A DNA stretch of 64,000 bases from Thiosulfativibrio zosterae (lineage in GTDB: Bacteria > Pseudomonadota > Gammaproteobacteria > Thiomicrospirales > Thiomicrospiraceae), in contig NZ_AP021888.1 of NCBI RefSeq assembly GCF_011398155.1, forward strand, positions 2,330,001-2,394,000. The letters are read 5' to 3'. The notes under the pieces were generated by a model, which searched no databases, was not told the origin of the DNA, and worked only from the letters and a program-made list of their open reading frames with translations. Made by a program: the position numbers and the translations under genes. Every line of letters begins with the position of its first letter. Positions within the stretch are counted from its first letter, which is position 1. Of this stretch, positions 36,820-46,720 are shown one piece after another.

Positions 36820-39432
36820 CTATTTTCTAGCACGAGTCATGGTTAAGTTCTGAGGAATTTTTAAGGTAAAAATACTGCCCTTGGAGCGATCTTGCGATTG
36901 ATAGCGAACTTCTCCACCATGCAGTTTTGCAATCTTTTTGACCAAGTACAAGCCCAAACCAACGCCTGGAATATCCCCCAGATTTTGTCCTCGCTGATAA
37001 GGCTCAAATAAGCCCTCTACTTGGCTTTCATCTAACCCAACCCCAAAATCTGCGACAGAAATCAACCAATAGATGGCATTGGGCTGTACCTCTTCTTCTA
37101 AGGATACCAGGATAACTTTATCTAACAGACTGTATTTATGAGCATTATCAATCAAATTACTGAGTGCAAGTTCTATCAGTGCCGGGTCAGCCACCAGCAA
37201 ATCTGATTTTAGGGCGTTGTGAAACTGAATCTTTCTTTGTAAAGGATAGTAGTTGACCACATTGTCTAAAATACCCTTTAATGCAAACGGTCTAATATTT
37301 AACTCAAATTGATTATCCTCAAGACGGTCTTGCTGTAAAAACCTTTGTACCAAATCATTAATGCGATTCGCCGCACGGCGAATGCGGTCATAGCGTTTTT
37401 CCACTTCTGGCTCAACCGAAGGCGTTAGCAAGCTTAAGGATTGCAGGGCACCGTCTATCATAGACACAGGGGTTTTTAACTCATGGGTAATCATCGCAAA
37501 AAATTTGGCTTGCGCTTGGCGATGTTGTTTTTCTAGGTTTAACTGCTGCTCAGCCGCTTGCGCTTTATTAAGCGCTCCTTTGATTTTTTCATCGGCGAGC
37601 TGTGTCAAGAGTTGGGATTTTTGGGTTTGATAAAACACATAAAAAGCCCATAAACCAATCATGCCCAACAGCCCTAGCAAGTAAGGCCAAATCAGACTGA
37701 AAATTTGTTTTAAATCCGTTTTATTGACCAGCTCAAGCTGAATCCAACGGTTGTAGATTTCACGCTCTTGTTCAGGCGTAACTTGATTGAGTGCTTTTTC
37801 TAAAATACTCAATAACATCGGCTCGCTTTTATGAACCCCTATCGCCAACTCAAAACGCTTATCGGCTTGGCCAATAATATGCAGACCGTCTATGCCTTGT
37901 TTTTTGAGCGCATAATTGATGGCTGCCAAGTTCCCAGAATAGCCATAGGCCTCACCCTTTAAAACGGCGTCTATGCCCTGCTCAACGGAATTCACCAACA
38001 ATAAAGAAATTTGAGGAAAGTTTTCCTCCAAATACTCCTGTGACCAATAACCACGCGTAACCGCGATCACCTTGCGATTGAGTTTATTGTAATCTTCAAT
38101 GTAGTCCACCGTATTGCGTGCCAGCAACACCATCGGAAAAGACAAATACGGACGCGTAAAACTTAGGCTCGCTTGGCGTTTTGGTGTGGAAACGGCACAA
38201 GATAAAACTGGCAAATCTCCCTCAGAAGCGCGTTGCAAGGCCGTGTCCCAGTTTTGATTGGGGGTTGCTTTAAACTTGACACCCAGCGACTTTTCAAACA
38301 GTTTGAAATAATCCGCCGCCAAGCCGTGATAGCGACCTTGCTCATCGGTAAACTCAAATGGCGCCCAGCTGTTATCGTTGGCTAACTCTATGACCGGATG
38401 CGCTCTAAGGTAAGCGAGTTCCTCTAGGTTTAAAAATCGCTCGGTGTCATGGAATAACAAGCGGCTCAAATCGGCTTGCGCCAACTGCTCTGGCGTAATC
38501 AAACCGGTTTCTTTGGCGCTAACCGCTATGGCTTGTAATTTAGCCGCACTGACTTCGCCGATCGGCGTTTTGCCAAATTTGACATATTTAGTGGTGTCAT
38601 GCGCTTCGGCAATTAAGTCCTCGCGGGTTTTAACCACTGGAAAATGCGCCATTAAATAATCCACAATTTCAGATTGATTATGCAGTGCATAATCCCACCC
38701 CTTAAGGGTTGCTTCATTAAAGCGTTTAACCAAACTGGGGTCAGATTGCGCGAGGGCTTGCGAGGTAAACAGCAAATTGCCATAACTTTGAATGCCATAG
38801 TTTTTAGGATCGGTTACATAATAAGGCACTTGCAATTTATTCAATCGAAACGGCTCATTGGTCGCATAACCCGCATATAAATCGACTTTTTTCTCAATAA
38901 AACTCGTTAAATCGCCAGTCGATTTTTGGGTGAACGCATATTGGTCGGCACGGTTTTGATAAGCTAAATTGAGCAAGGCTCGAATTTGCATATCATCATG
39001 ATGCATGACTGTTTTGTTTTTTAAATCTTCAAGCGTTAACACTGGCGCATGGGATAACAAAATCATCGGCGAATATTGAAAAGAAGCCGACACAATTTCA
39101 ATCGGCGCGCCCTTAATGTAATCCACCACCAGCGTGCTGTAACCCACGCCAAAATCTGCGTCCCCCGATAACACGGCATCTAGGGGCTCGTGATCTTTTG
39201 TCCAGCTAATAAGCTCAACTTCTAAACCCAACTCTTTGTAATAGCCTTGCGCTAAAGCGGCATAAAAACCTGCAAACTCAAACTGATGGTTCCAATTGAG
39301 TTGAACCTTAATGATTTGACTCTCGGCAGACGGCTGAGCCGGCCCGCCTTTTGGGGTCGCTTGCGCCGTGGACATAACGCCCAAAAACAGGACAACCACG
39401 CCTAACAGATATTTGGTAAACCTAGCGTTCAC
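36820..39432 (-). CDS. Sensor histidine kinase with two periplasmic binding-protein domains
   Basis: An 870-residue fusion. After a signal/anchor segment (8-26) comes an NMT1/THI5-like binding domain (about 40-320, QLNWNHQFEFAGFYAALAQGYYKELGLEVELI), then an SBP_bac_3-like domain (about 335-565, LANDNSWAPFEFTDEQGRYHGLAADYF). A membrane helix (about 575-598) leads to HisKA with His650 (MITHELKTPVS) and HATPase_c (NLIDNAHKYS, GVGLGLYLVKK). Each binding domain belongs to a family that takes small organic ligands such as thiamine pyrimidine precursors or amino acids; the ligand here is unknown. The GTG start at 39432 overlaps the amidohydrolase gene by 11 bases. The partner regulator is next. Confidence 0.9.
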   Translation of the reverse strand: MNARFTKYLLGVVVLFLGVMSTAQATPKGGPAQPSAESQIIKVQLNWNHQFEFAGFYAALAQGYYKELGLEVELISWTKDHEPLDAVLSGDADFGVGYSTLVVDYIKGAPIEIVSASFQYSPMILLSHAPVLTLEDLKNKTVMHHDDMQIRALLNLAYQNRADQYAFTQKSTGDLTSFIEKKVDLYAGYATNEPFRLNKLQVPYYVTDPKNYGIQSYGNLLFTSQALAQSDPSLVKRFNEATLKGWDYALHNQSEIVDYLMAHFPVVKTREDLIAEAHDTTKYVKFGKTPIGEVSAAKLQAIAVSAKETGLITPEQLAQADLSRLLFHDTERFLNLEELAYLRAHPVIELANDNSWAPFEFTDEQGRYHGLAADYFKLFEKSLGVKFKATPNQNWDTALQRASEGDLPVLSCAVSTPKRQASLSFTRPYLSFPMVLLARNTVDYIEDYNKLNRKVIAVTRGYWSQEYLEENFPQISLLLVNSVEQGIDAVLKGEAYGYSGNLAAINYALKKQGIDGLHIIGQADKRFELAIGVHKSEPMLLSILEKALNQVTPEQEREIYNRWIQLELVNKTDLKQIFSLIWPYLLGLLGMIGLWAFYVFYQTQKSQLLTQLADEKIKGALNKAQAAEQQLNLEKQHRQAQAKFFAMITHELKTPVSMIDGALQSLSLLTPSVEPEVEKRYDRIRRAANRINDLVQRFLQQDRLEDNQFELNIRPFALKGILDNVVNYYPLQRKIQFHNALKSDLLVADPALIELALSNLIDNAHKYSLLDKVILVSLEEEVQPNAIYWLISVADFGVGLDESQVEGLFEPYQRGQNLGDIPGVGLGLYLVKKIAKLHGGEVRYQSQDRSKGSIFTLKIPQNLTMTRARK

Positions 39433-40339
39433 TTAAAAACAATCCTTGTGCATTTTGATAGGCCAATTTTTGCGCCGTTTGCGGCGGCAACTGCCCTAAC
39501 CAATGGCGAATTTGCGCCACCACGGCATCAAAGTTGTGCCAGCGATTCACGCTAAAGGTATCCACGCCGACTAAAATTTTGTCTGAGTTTGCCGTGAAAA
39601 AATCACGCCATTCTGCTTTGAGCTTGCCTTGCCCATCCACAAACTCGGCATCACGCACGGTGGTGTCTATATACAAATTGTGTGGATGCTTTTTTAGCAT
39701 TTTGGTTAAAAACTGCGGCTCGGGTTGTGTGCCTAAATGCGCCCACAAAATGATGCTGTTGGGCGCTTGGGCAAAAATTTCATCTACGATTTCCGCATCA
39801 CCGTGCACTTGCAGCTTTAAGTTTTGTGCTTTAGCAATGGCAACCAATTCACGCAAAACTGGACTGTTGCGGTCTTCTTTAAATAAATGAAACTCACCTA
39901 TGCCTTGGTAAATGCCGGCCTTAAGCCCTTGTTGAATGCGCTGGATAATTTCAGGGTTATCGCCCCAACGCCCTTTTTCTTTGAGATGATGATAAATATT
40001 GAGAAAAGGAATAATGCGCTCGGGTGCGGCTTGATATAAGGCTTGCGTGCCGGCATCAGGCGTGCTGGATATCAATGCATGCGTCACTTGGTTGCGATCA
40101 AAAAGTCTAAGGACTTCGGCGGTAGATAAGGCTTCGGTATCTTCTGCGCCATAATGCAAATGGCTGTCAAAAATTTTGCCCGTGTAAGCGGTATCAGAGG
40201 TATGAACCACTGTGGATTCGGAAAGCAATGAATGAGCCCATAGGCTTGTAGAGAAAAATAGCCCACAAAAAACGTAAAAAGGCTTTAAAAATAACCAGGC
40301 CTGGTTGTTTTTCGGCACTTTTAAGCTTAATTTTGGCAT
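39422..40339 (-). CDS. Exported amidohydrolase-family metal-dependent hydrolase
   Basis: A 305-residue protein with an N-terminal signal segment (hydrophobic AWLFLKPFYVFCGLFFSTSLWA) and an amidohydrolase_2/TatD-like TIM barrel. The metal motif DSHLHYG, the later KLQVHGD and ILWAHLG, and a final Asp in VGVDTFSV fit a mononuclear or binuclear metal site. ATG 40339 has AGGAGG 5 bases upstream. The dispersed palindrome AACCAGGCCTGGTT lies inside codons 12-16 and so forms part of the signal-peptide N-region. It is embedded between two signalling genes, so it may make or destroy the sensed ligand in the periplasm. Substrate unknown. Confidence 0.75.
   Translation of the reverse strand: MPKLSLKVPKNNQAWLFLKPFYVFCGLFFSTSLWAHSLLSESTVVHTSDTAYTGKIFDSHLHYGAEDTEALSTAEVLRLFDRNQVTHALISSTPDAGTQALYQAAPERIIPFLNIYHHLKEKGRWGDNPEIIQRIQQGLKAGIYQGIGEFHLFKEDRNSPVLRELVAIAKAQNLKLQVHGDAEIVDEIFAQAPNSIILWAHLGTQPEPQFLTKMLKKHPHNLYIDTTVRDAEFVDGQGKLKAEWRDFFTANSDKILVGVDTFSVNRWHNFDAVVAQIRHWLGQLPPQTAQKLAYQNAQGLFLSER
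40293..40306. repeat. Dispersed palindrome copy 3, inside a coding region
   Basis: AACCAGGCCTGGTT with AAAAAT on the left and GTTTTTCGG on the right, like the other copies, but located within the first codons of the amidohydrolase gene (encoding NNQAW). Confidence 0.75.
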
Positions 40340-40356
40340 AAAAACCTCCTTCTGCA

Positions 40357-42750
40357 CTAAATGTCGTCTTGCGGCTTTTCGAGTGGCGGACTAATGAAAT
40401 AACCTTGCACCATATCAACGCCCATGAGTTTGAGTTTAATATAGGTGGCATTGTCCTCCACAAACTCGGCAATGGTTTCTATGCCACGCTTTTGCGCAAA
40501 GGTGACGATGGTTTCCACAATCAATTCTTTGTCTGGATCTTGCAACATATTACGAATCAAAGAACCATCCAACTTAATATAGTCAGGTTGCAAACGCATC
40601 AGATATTCAAAGTTAGAATAGCCTGTTCCATAATCGTCTATGGCGACCTTAACGCCCATTTGTTTAATTACATTCAAAAACTGGGTGGCTTCTTCAAAGT
40701 TCTCAATGCCTTCTGACTCCGTGATTTCAATGGTTAGGCGCTCACCGGCAGTATAGTCGTGACACAGCTTTTGTAAATATTGCAGTGTTTCGGGTGTGCC
40801 CAAATCTTCTGCCGACAAATTAACGGCAAAACGCTCAGTGCGGTCTTTAAAGGTTTCAAACGCATGCATCAGCATGGTGCGGGTTAGGTCGGCATACAAG
40901 CGCGTTTTTTTGGCGATTTCTAGGAAGTAGAAAGGGCTGACCAATTCACCTCGAGTTTTCAAACGCACCAAACACTCATAAGACACGATGGCTTCTTGTT
41001 GCATATTGTAAACCGGCTGAAAAACCGCGATTACACGGCCTTCGTTAAGCGCAGATTTCAGCTCTCTACTCCAAATCAAGTTTTCTTTGTATTGATCAGA
41101 AACCACCACCACTTCGGCGTAGTTCACCACCGCTTTATGAGATTTTTTGGCTTCGCGCAAAGCCATGTCGGCTGTGGCCAGTAAATTGGCATCACCTTGC
41201 GCAACCCCCGCCGATAAAGACACAAAAATATCTTGGTCAGCCACCATAAAGGCGTGGTCGCTGATATGACGCGTTAAGTGGATAATTTGTTCATGAAAAT
41301 TCTGCACCGGGGCATCGTGCTGCTCTATCAACGCAAACTCGTCGCCATGCACTCTAAACAGTTTTAACGCGGGTGCTTTATGGGCACCCAAGAATTCGGC
41401 GACTTTTTGAATCACTTCGTCGCCTTTTTCTACGCCCAAAAAGTCGTTTACTTCTTTAAAATCGTCAACATTTAACAAAGCCAAAGATTTAACGGCCTTG
41501 CTATCCAGTTCGCGGATGAGTTGACTGCGATTTTTTAAGCCGGTTAATTTGTCCGTAATCAATAAACTGGTTAAGGCATCTTGATCTTTTTTCCATTGAG
41601 TAATGTCGTGGCGCAACGCAATGTATTCTTGAATGTCACCTTGCGCATTCTTAATCGGCATAATGGTCATTTGAACATGAAAATTGTCACCATTCTTTTT
41701 CTGGTTTACCACTTGGCCATGCCAAGCTTTGCCAGCCGTTAAGCGTTCCCACATGCCAACAAACACCTCTTGTGGACTACCGACACTTTTAAAAATATTG
41801 TGCGACTGCCCCAGCAATTCTTGACGACTGTAACCCGTTAACTCAACTAATTTATCGTTCACATAAGTAATTTTGCCGTCAAGGTCGCCTTTAGACACGA
41901 TGCTGGTTTCATCAACAATGGTTTGATATTGTTTAAGCAAATTCAGGGTGTTGGCGAGAGCCGTGTTTTCTGCCATGGCTTTTTTTTCTGCCAACACGCG
42001 TTGTTTGACATAACGATTAATAAAGCGATAAAAGGCAATCGTAATCACCAAAAAGGCCACGACTCTCACAAAATGCCAAACAAACCACTGAAAATCCCAC
42101 AGAGTTGAAATCACAAACAAAATGCCCGCAGACCCAAACAACATACCGCCGCCAAACAGAATTAAATCTTCTGGGTGCTGATGTTTCAGATACTTAAACA
42201 GGTAAAAGACGCCGCCCCAAATAAAAGCAAAACCGCCCACGACATTCATCCCTTGGGCAATGTTGGTAAAATGCCCTTCGGCATGCCGCATCAACGGCAA
42301 ACTGTCTTGATACTGCAAGGACAATAACGCGCCTAAGAGGATTAAAATAACAAAGCTACCCAACCACTGCAAACGCTGCTCTACCGAAATATGGTCGGGC
42401 AACCAAGCCAACGCAAAGAACAGCCCGCCCAAAAACACCGACATAGAGTGATACCAAATAAATAAATTGCCCGGTTCTGTCATGGCGTGGAATAAATCAA
42501 AAATACCCATCGCCAAAAAGGCTAAAACCACATTGACATATTCGGTTTTAATAAAGCCCTTATCTTGAATTTGGTAGATGGCCACCGCTAAAACAATGGC
42601 GATAGAGGCCGATGCAGACTCTAAGGTGGCATGCAACGAAACATTCACCCAAACACCCTGTATCAACACTTGGCTCATATACCCTAGAAATAGCGGCAAA
42701 ACCAAAGACAACACAACCATTTTAAAGACATTTTTGTAGAGGTCAGTCAT
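40357..42750 (-). CDS. Membrane PAS-GGDEF-EAL protein with variant active-site motifs
   Basis: A 797-residue protein. Seven or eight membrane helices (about 8-250) resemble a MASE3-type sensor. A PAS domain (about 285-400) is followed by GGDEF and EAL domains. The GGDEF motif is HGDEF (468-472), with the first Gly lost, so cyclase activity is doubtful. The EAL motif is ECLVR (592-596) with the catalytic Glu kept, and EITES, DDYGTGYS and KLDGSLI are intact, so phosphodiesterase activity is plausible. GGAG stands 7 bases before ATG 42750, which overlaps the upstream gene by 8 bases. It is part of the six-gene operon. Confidence 0.88.
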   Translation of the reverse strand: MTDLYKNVFKMVVLSLVLPLFLGYMSQVLIQGVWVNVSLHATLESASASIAIVLAVAIYQIQDKGFIKTEYVNVVLAFLAMGIFDLFHAMTEPGNLFIWYHSMSVFLGGLFFALAWLPDHISVEQRLQWLGSFVILILLGALLSLQYQDSLPLMRHAEGHFTNIAQGMNVVGGFAFIWGGVFYLFKYLKHQHPEDLILFGGGMLFGSAGILFVISTLWDFQWFVWHFVRVVAFLVITIAFYRFINRYVKQRVLAEKKAMAENTALANTLNLLKQYQTIVDETSIVSKGDLDGKITYVNDKLVELTGYSRQELLGQSHNIFKSVGSPQEVFVGMWERLTAGKAWHGQVVNQKKNGDNFHVQMTIMPIKNAQGDIQEYIALRHDITQWKKDQDALTSLLITDKLTGLKNRSQLIRELDSKAVKSLALLNVDDFKEVNDFLGVEKGDEVIQKVAEFLGAHKAPALKLFRVHGDEFALIEQHDAPVQNFHEQIIHLTRHISDHAFMVADQDIFVSLSAGVAQGDANLLATADMALREAKKSHKAVVNYAEVVVVSDQYKENLIWSRELKSALNEGRVIAVFQPVYNMQQEAIVSYECLVRLKTRGELVSPFYFLEIAKKTRLYADLTRTMLMHAFETFKDRTERFAVNLSAEDLGTPETLQYLQKLCHDYTAGERLTIEITESEGIENFEEATQFLNVIKQMGVKVAIDDYGTGYSNFEYLMRLQPDYIKLDGSLIRNMLQDPDKELIVETIVTFAQKRGIETIAEFVEDNATYIKLKLMGVDMVQGYFISPPLEKPQDDI

Positions 42751-45388
42751 GCGCTTTCTCCGCTGCTTCAACTAAATAAACCTGATTACGACCTAAGGCT
42801 TTGGCTTGATAAAGTGCCTGGTCGGCAAGGTGATAAATTTCCTGACTTAAATAATTGCGCTTGTCAGCCAGATGCAATAAACCCACCGAAATCGAAAAGA
42901 CCTCTGCCGCTTCATTTTGCGCATGAGGAATTTTTAAATCTAAAACCGCTTGACGCAAGGCTTCGGCATATTGGTGACTTTCTGCTAGGGTATAGCCGTT
43001 TAATAAACATAAAAACTCTTCGCCCCCTGTGCGATACGCGTCTACATTGGCAGTCGAAAACTGCGTTAACAACAATTGCCCAAGGCTTTGCAAGGCCTGG
43101 TCACCCGCTAGGTGTCCATACAAATCATTAAAACGCTTAAAGTAGTCAACATCAAAAATAATCATACTTAACGCCCGATCATCTGTGTTGGCCAAGCGCT
43201 GTTCAATGGTTTGGTTGTAATAACGGCGGTTATACAAATGGGTCAACTCATCGGTGATAGAGAGTTGATAAATCTGTTTCTCTTGGGTGGTTTCTCGCCA
43301 AAAGGATTGGTAAGCCACTAGCTCATTTTTTTCATTGAAAACCGGTGAAGCCGTCACCCAAAAATATTGTAAGGTGTCTGAAGTTTGCCATAACACTTCC
43401 TCTTCAAAGGAGGTTGGCTGGGTTTTACTGTTGATATAGCCTGCAAACTTGTGCCAAGCATGTTCCGCCATCAACTGTTGCAACACATCCGTAATGGGCT
43501 GCTGCAAACCCACTTGTAAAAGATTTCTACCCACTAGATCGGGCGTTTTAACCCGCGTGATTTGACAAAACGCATCACTCACCTCTAGCACATTCATGTG
43601 CAAATCCAGCTTGAGCGTGGCCACAAACTGGTTAACCATATCCAAGGCTTGGTTCAAACGACTGGTCACTTGTTTTTGCATTTGTGTGGTTTTCACCAAA
43701 TCCGCCGAAATTTGTACCTGTTGCGTAATATCTATCCCAATACTACAAATGGCTTCATCCTCGCCTTGTAAATTGCGCAATTTAAAACGCGCCATTAAAT
43801 ATTTGCGCTCAAACAATTCTTCTTCAAATTGCAGCGGTTGATCACTCGCCATCACCAAGCGGTCGTGTGAACGGATAATGTGCGCATTCACCGGCGGGAA
43901 AATATCCAAATCATCTTGTCCCAACATGTCTTCGGCGGTTCGCCCAATTAAAGACAGCGCTTGGGCATTGAACATTTTGTAATGCCCTTGAATGTCCTTC
44001 ACCATCACAACCATCGGGGCATTGTCTAAAATATTGCGAATTTCATATTTAGACGCCAATAAATCATGGGTGCGCAAGCTCACCATTTGTTCAAGATTAT
44101 TAGACAACTTCTCCAGCTCGTCTTTGTTTTTGGCCAGGCTCTCAGAGTTGGCGGATAACTCATTCAAACTACTTTGCAGATGGCTGGCCATTTCATTAAA
44201 AGCCTCCGCCAGTGTGGCAAACTCGTAAACATCGGGCACAGGAATTGGATCGAAGTTTTTTCTTTTTTGCTGTAAACGATGAATCCCTTGTAACAAGAGT
44301 TTGAAGTTTTCACTTAAATATCCATACAAAAACAACGCTAAAATGCCGCTAAATAACAAAATAAACCCAAAAATCTGCAGCGCCCAACTGCTCAGTTCAT
44401 TGAGATTTTTAAAGACTTGATGGGTCGGCATTTCATACACAAACCCCCAGCGCAAATCGGGCTGATAACGCCAAATGGCATAAACTTCTTGCCCCTGTTC
44501 GTTGCGTAAAACACCCTGTCCATCTTCGGCACGCACCGCTTTAGCCAAAGGCGTTTGTGCTTGATAAGCGCCCCAAAAGTTTGAGGGGTGACTGAGCGGC
44601 TCGTCACTCATCGAGGCCAATACATTTTGAATTTTATCCCCTTGGCGTTTCCCGACTTTTAACTGACCTTGCTCCCCCAGCCCTTCTGAGTTACTGAGTA
44701 TATTTTTGAGTTGCGTGTCTTCAATTTGGCCAATCAAAATGCCTTTGAGTCTGTCTTGCAAAATAATCGGCGTGGCAATAAAAGCAGCACTTCTGGCAGA
44801 GGGTGGATAATAATTAAAATCTGAAACGCTGGTATCCAATAGGGTTCTTGACGAGTTAAAAACCTGACTTAATCCGGTATCTTTCCACTGCGCGGCATTT
44901 AAATCAGCGTACAAATCAGCTTCTTTTTGCACCGTAAACTGTACTTTGCCGCTGAGATCGACAAAAAATAAATCATAAAAATGCGACAGCTGCATATATT
45001 GCTCAAGATAGTTGAGCGTTTGTTGCTGCTCGCTGCCTGAAAGCGGCTTTTGTGCTTGGTCAAATAAACGAAAAAACGCAGGGTCGCGCGCCAACAGTTG
45101 TAAACTTTTGCGGTTTTGTTGAACCAAATCAGACACTTGAATTAAACGCTGATTCAGTCTATTTTCAAAAGAAGTTTGCACTTCTCGTGTGAGAATTTTT
45201 TCGACATTCATGTGACTTAACCACATGACCAACAAAATGGGCAACATGGACACCAACATAAACCACACGCTTAACTGCAAAGCCAATCGTGATTTAGAAA
45301 AGCGCAAATACTCAGTCGCACGCATCCAAAAACCGCTGGGTGGCGTCAGTTTTAGCTTAACATTTTTGGCTATTCGGGTGCCTGCCAT
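42743..45388 (-). CDS. Cache-HAMP-PAS-PAS-GGDEF diguanylate cyclase
   Basis: An 881-residue transmembrane receptor. Helix 1 (about 30-57) and helix 2 (about 330-360) enclose a periplasmic double-Cache-like ligand domain. HAMP (365-420), a coiled coil, two PAS domains (about 455-575 and 595-710) and a GGDEF domain follow. GGEEF is at 788-792 and no RxxD inhibition site precedes it. ATG 45388 follows a G-rich run and overlaps the upstream binding-protein gene by 19 bases; ATG 45400 and 45325 are alternatives. The UrtA-like protein encoded just before could present its ligand to the Cache domain. Confidence 0.88.
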   Translation of the reverse strand: MAGTRIAKNVKLKLTPPSGFWMRATEYLRFSKSRLALQLSVWFMLVSMLPILLVMWLSHMNVEKILTREVQTSFENRLNQRLIQVSDLVQQNRKSLQLLARDPAFFRLFDQAQKPLSGSEQQQTLNYLEQYMQLSHFYDLFFVDLSGKVQFTVQKEADLYADLNAAQWKDTGLSQVFNSSRTLLDTSVSDFNYYPPSARSAAFIATPIILQDRLKGILIGQIEDTQLKNILSNSEGLGEQGQLKVGKRQGDKIQNVLASMSDEPLSHPSNFWGAYQAQTPLAKAVRAEDGQGVLRNEQGQEVYAIWRYQPDLRWGFVYEMPTHQVFKNLNELSSWALQIFGFILLFSGILALFLYGYLSENFKLLLQGIHRLQQKRKNFDPIPVPDVYEFATLAEAFNEMASHLQSSLNELSANSESLAKNKDELEKLSNNLEQMVSLRTHDLLASKYEIRNILDNAPMVVMVKDIQGHYKMFNAQALSLIGRTAEDMLGQDDLDIFPPVNAHIIRSHDRLVMASDQPLQFEEELFERKYLMARFKLRNLQGEDEAICSIGIDITQQVQISADLVKTTQMQKQVTSRLNQALDMVNQFVATLKLDLHMNVLEVSDAFCQITRVKTPDLVGRNLLQVGLQQPITDVLQQLMAEHAWHKFAGYINSKTQPTSFEEEVLWQTSDTLQYFWVTASPVFNEKNELVAYQSFWRETTQEKQIYQLSITDELTHLYNRRYYNQTIEQRLANTDDRALSMIIFDVDYFKRFNDLYGHLAGDQALQSLGQLLLTQFSTANVDAYRTGGEEFLCLLNGYTLAESHQYAEALRQAVLDLKIPHAQNEAAEVFSISVGLLHLADKRNYLSQEIYHLADQALYQAKALGRNQVYLVEAAEKAHD

Positions 45389-46641
45389 GCGCCCCCCCAT
45401 GCTTCATACAACTGGGTTAATGCCTTGGCCGAATCTTCGTAAGAGGTTTCAAAAATTGAAAAAGGTTCCGGCTTGATAAGACTGCTGCTTTGCCAAACCA
45501 CTTGTGACTCACCGCTCGCAGTTAATTGACTAATAACATCTGGCTTCCAAGTATGGCGGCTATTTTTGTCCACAAACACTTTACCCGCTGGCCCTGTAAA
45601 ACCAACACGATGAATAACACTCAAAATGGCATCTGAATCAATAGACTCCACTTTTTCTGCTGCCAACTTCCATAGATACACATTCACATAGGCGTTCACC
45701 ATGGGGGAGTTAACTTCTTCATCTTGCCCATAGCGCGCGCGATAGGCTTTGATAAAGGTGTTATTTTCAACCGTATCCAAATTGGGGTCGTAGCCCCAGC
45801 TAACATAATGCCCTTCTAAAGATAACCCATACTGCTTTAAATAAGATTTGGCTTCTACGGATGAAAAACTGAACGACATCACAGGCACAGGATTGTCTGG
45901 CTGTAAGCGAGATAAGGTTTCAAAAAAATAGCGATTTCCGTCACCATTTAAGGTATTGATAATGGCATCTGGTTTTAAGGCTAATAAACTGTCTAGGTCA
46001 CTGAAATCAATATTGTTTAAGCCATAATATTGCGATTTTAAAACCGTCATCCCCAAGGTTTCGGCGACTTTTTGAATTTGCATATTGGCAATATGAGGAA
46101 ACACATAATCTGAGCCAATCAACAAAATTTTTTGCCCCAGATGCTGTTGCACCCAACTGATGGCTGGAATAATTTGCTGATTGGGCACTTCGGCGGAATA
46201 CACAATACGCTCAGACGCTTCTAAGCCTTCATATTGCACGGGATAAAACAGCAGGTTTTGATGGGCTTCAATCACGGGTTTAACGGCTTTACGAGAGGCG
46301 GATGTCCAACAACCAAAAATCACGGGCACCTTATCTTGCGACACCAAACGCTCTGCCCCCGCAGCAAAAGTTTTGTCCAAAGACGCACCATCCACCAAAA
46401 TAGGTTGTAATGGACGCCCCATCACGCCACCTTGCTGATTGATTTCATCAATCGCCATCAAGGTTGCTTGTATAACGCCTTGTTCACTCAGCGCCATCGG
46501 CCCAGTTAAACTGTGCAGCACGCCAACTTGAATGGGTTTTGGCTGAGTGGCACCCCACAATAACTGCAGAAAAACCACGCCCAAAATCAGCAGCAGCGCA
46601 GTATTTGCTCTTACCAGCCATTTTGGGCGTTGAACATTCAT
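45370..46641 (-). CDS. UrtA/AmiC-like periplasmic amide-type ligand-binding protein
   Basis: A 423-residue periplasmic binding protein of the Peripla_BP_5/6 type with an N-terminal signal or anchor helix (about 12-31, LLLILGVVFLQLLWG). Typical motifs are VGVLHSLTGPMALSEQGV at the start, EINQQGGVMGRPL, FGCWTSASRKAVKPV and LFYPVQYEGLE, as in urea (UrtA) and amide (AmiC, FmdD) binders. No urt permease or ATPase genes are near; instead it heads an operon of c-di-GMP and two-component genes. A sensory rather than transport role is likely. The ligand is inferred to be urea- or amide-like only from family resemblance. Confidence 0.82.
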   Translation of the reverse strand: MNVQRPKWLVRANTALLLILGVVFLQLLWGATQPKPIQVGVLHSLTGPMALSEQGVIQATLMAIDEINQQGGVMGRPLQPILVDGASLDKTFAAGAERLVSQDKVPVIFGCWTSASRKAVKPVIEAHQNLLFYPVQYEGLEASERIVYSAEVPNQQIIPAISWVQQHLGQKILLIGSDYVFPHIANMQIQKVAETLGMTVLKSQYYGLNNIDFSDLDSLLALKPDAIINTLNGDGNRYFFETLSRLQPDNPVPVMSFSFSSVEAKSYLKQYGLSLEGHYVSWGYDPNLDTVENNTFIKAYRARYGQDEEVNSPMVNAYVNVYLWKLAAEKVESIDSDAILSVIHRVGFTGPAGKVFVDKNSRHTWKPDVISQLTASGESQVVWQSSSLIKPEPFSIFETSYEDSAKALTQLYEAWGGAWQAPE

Positions 46642-46720
46642 CCGTAAAAACCTTTAATCAATTTGAGTGCTTCAAAAAATAAGCCATTTTACCCCTTTTT
46701 AGTCGAGCGTTGACACTCTC

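Noticed and set aside
36820-46641. Urea transport operon suggested by the UrtA-like protein
   Set aside because: No urtB-E permease or ATPase genes are present; all neighbours are signalling genes.
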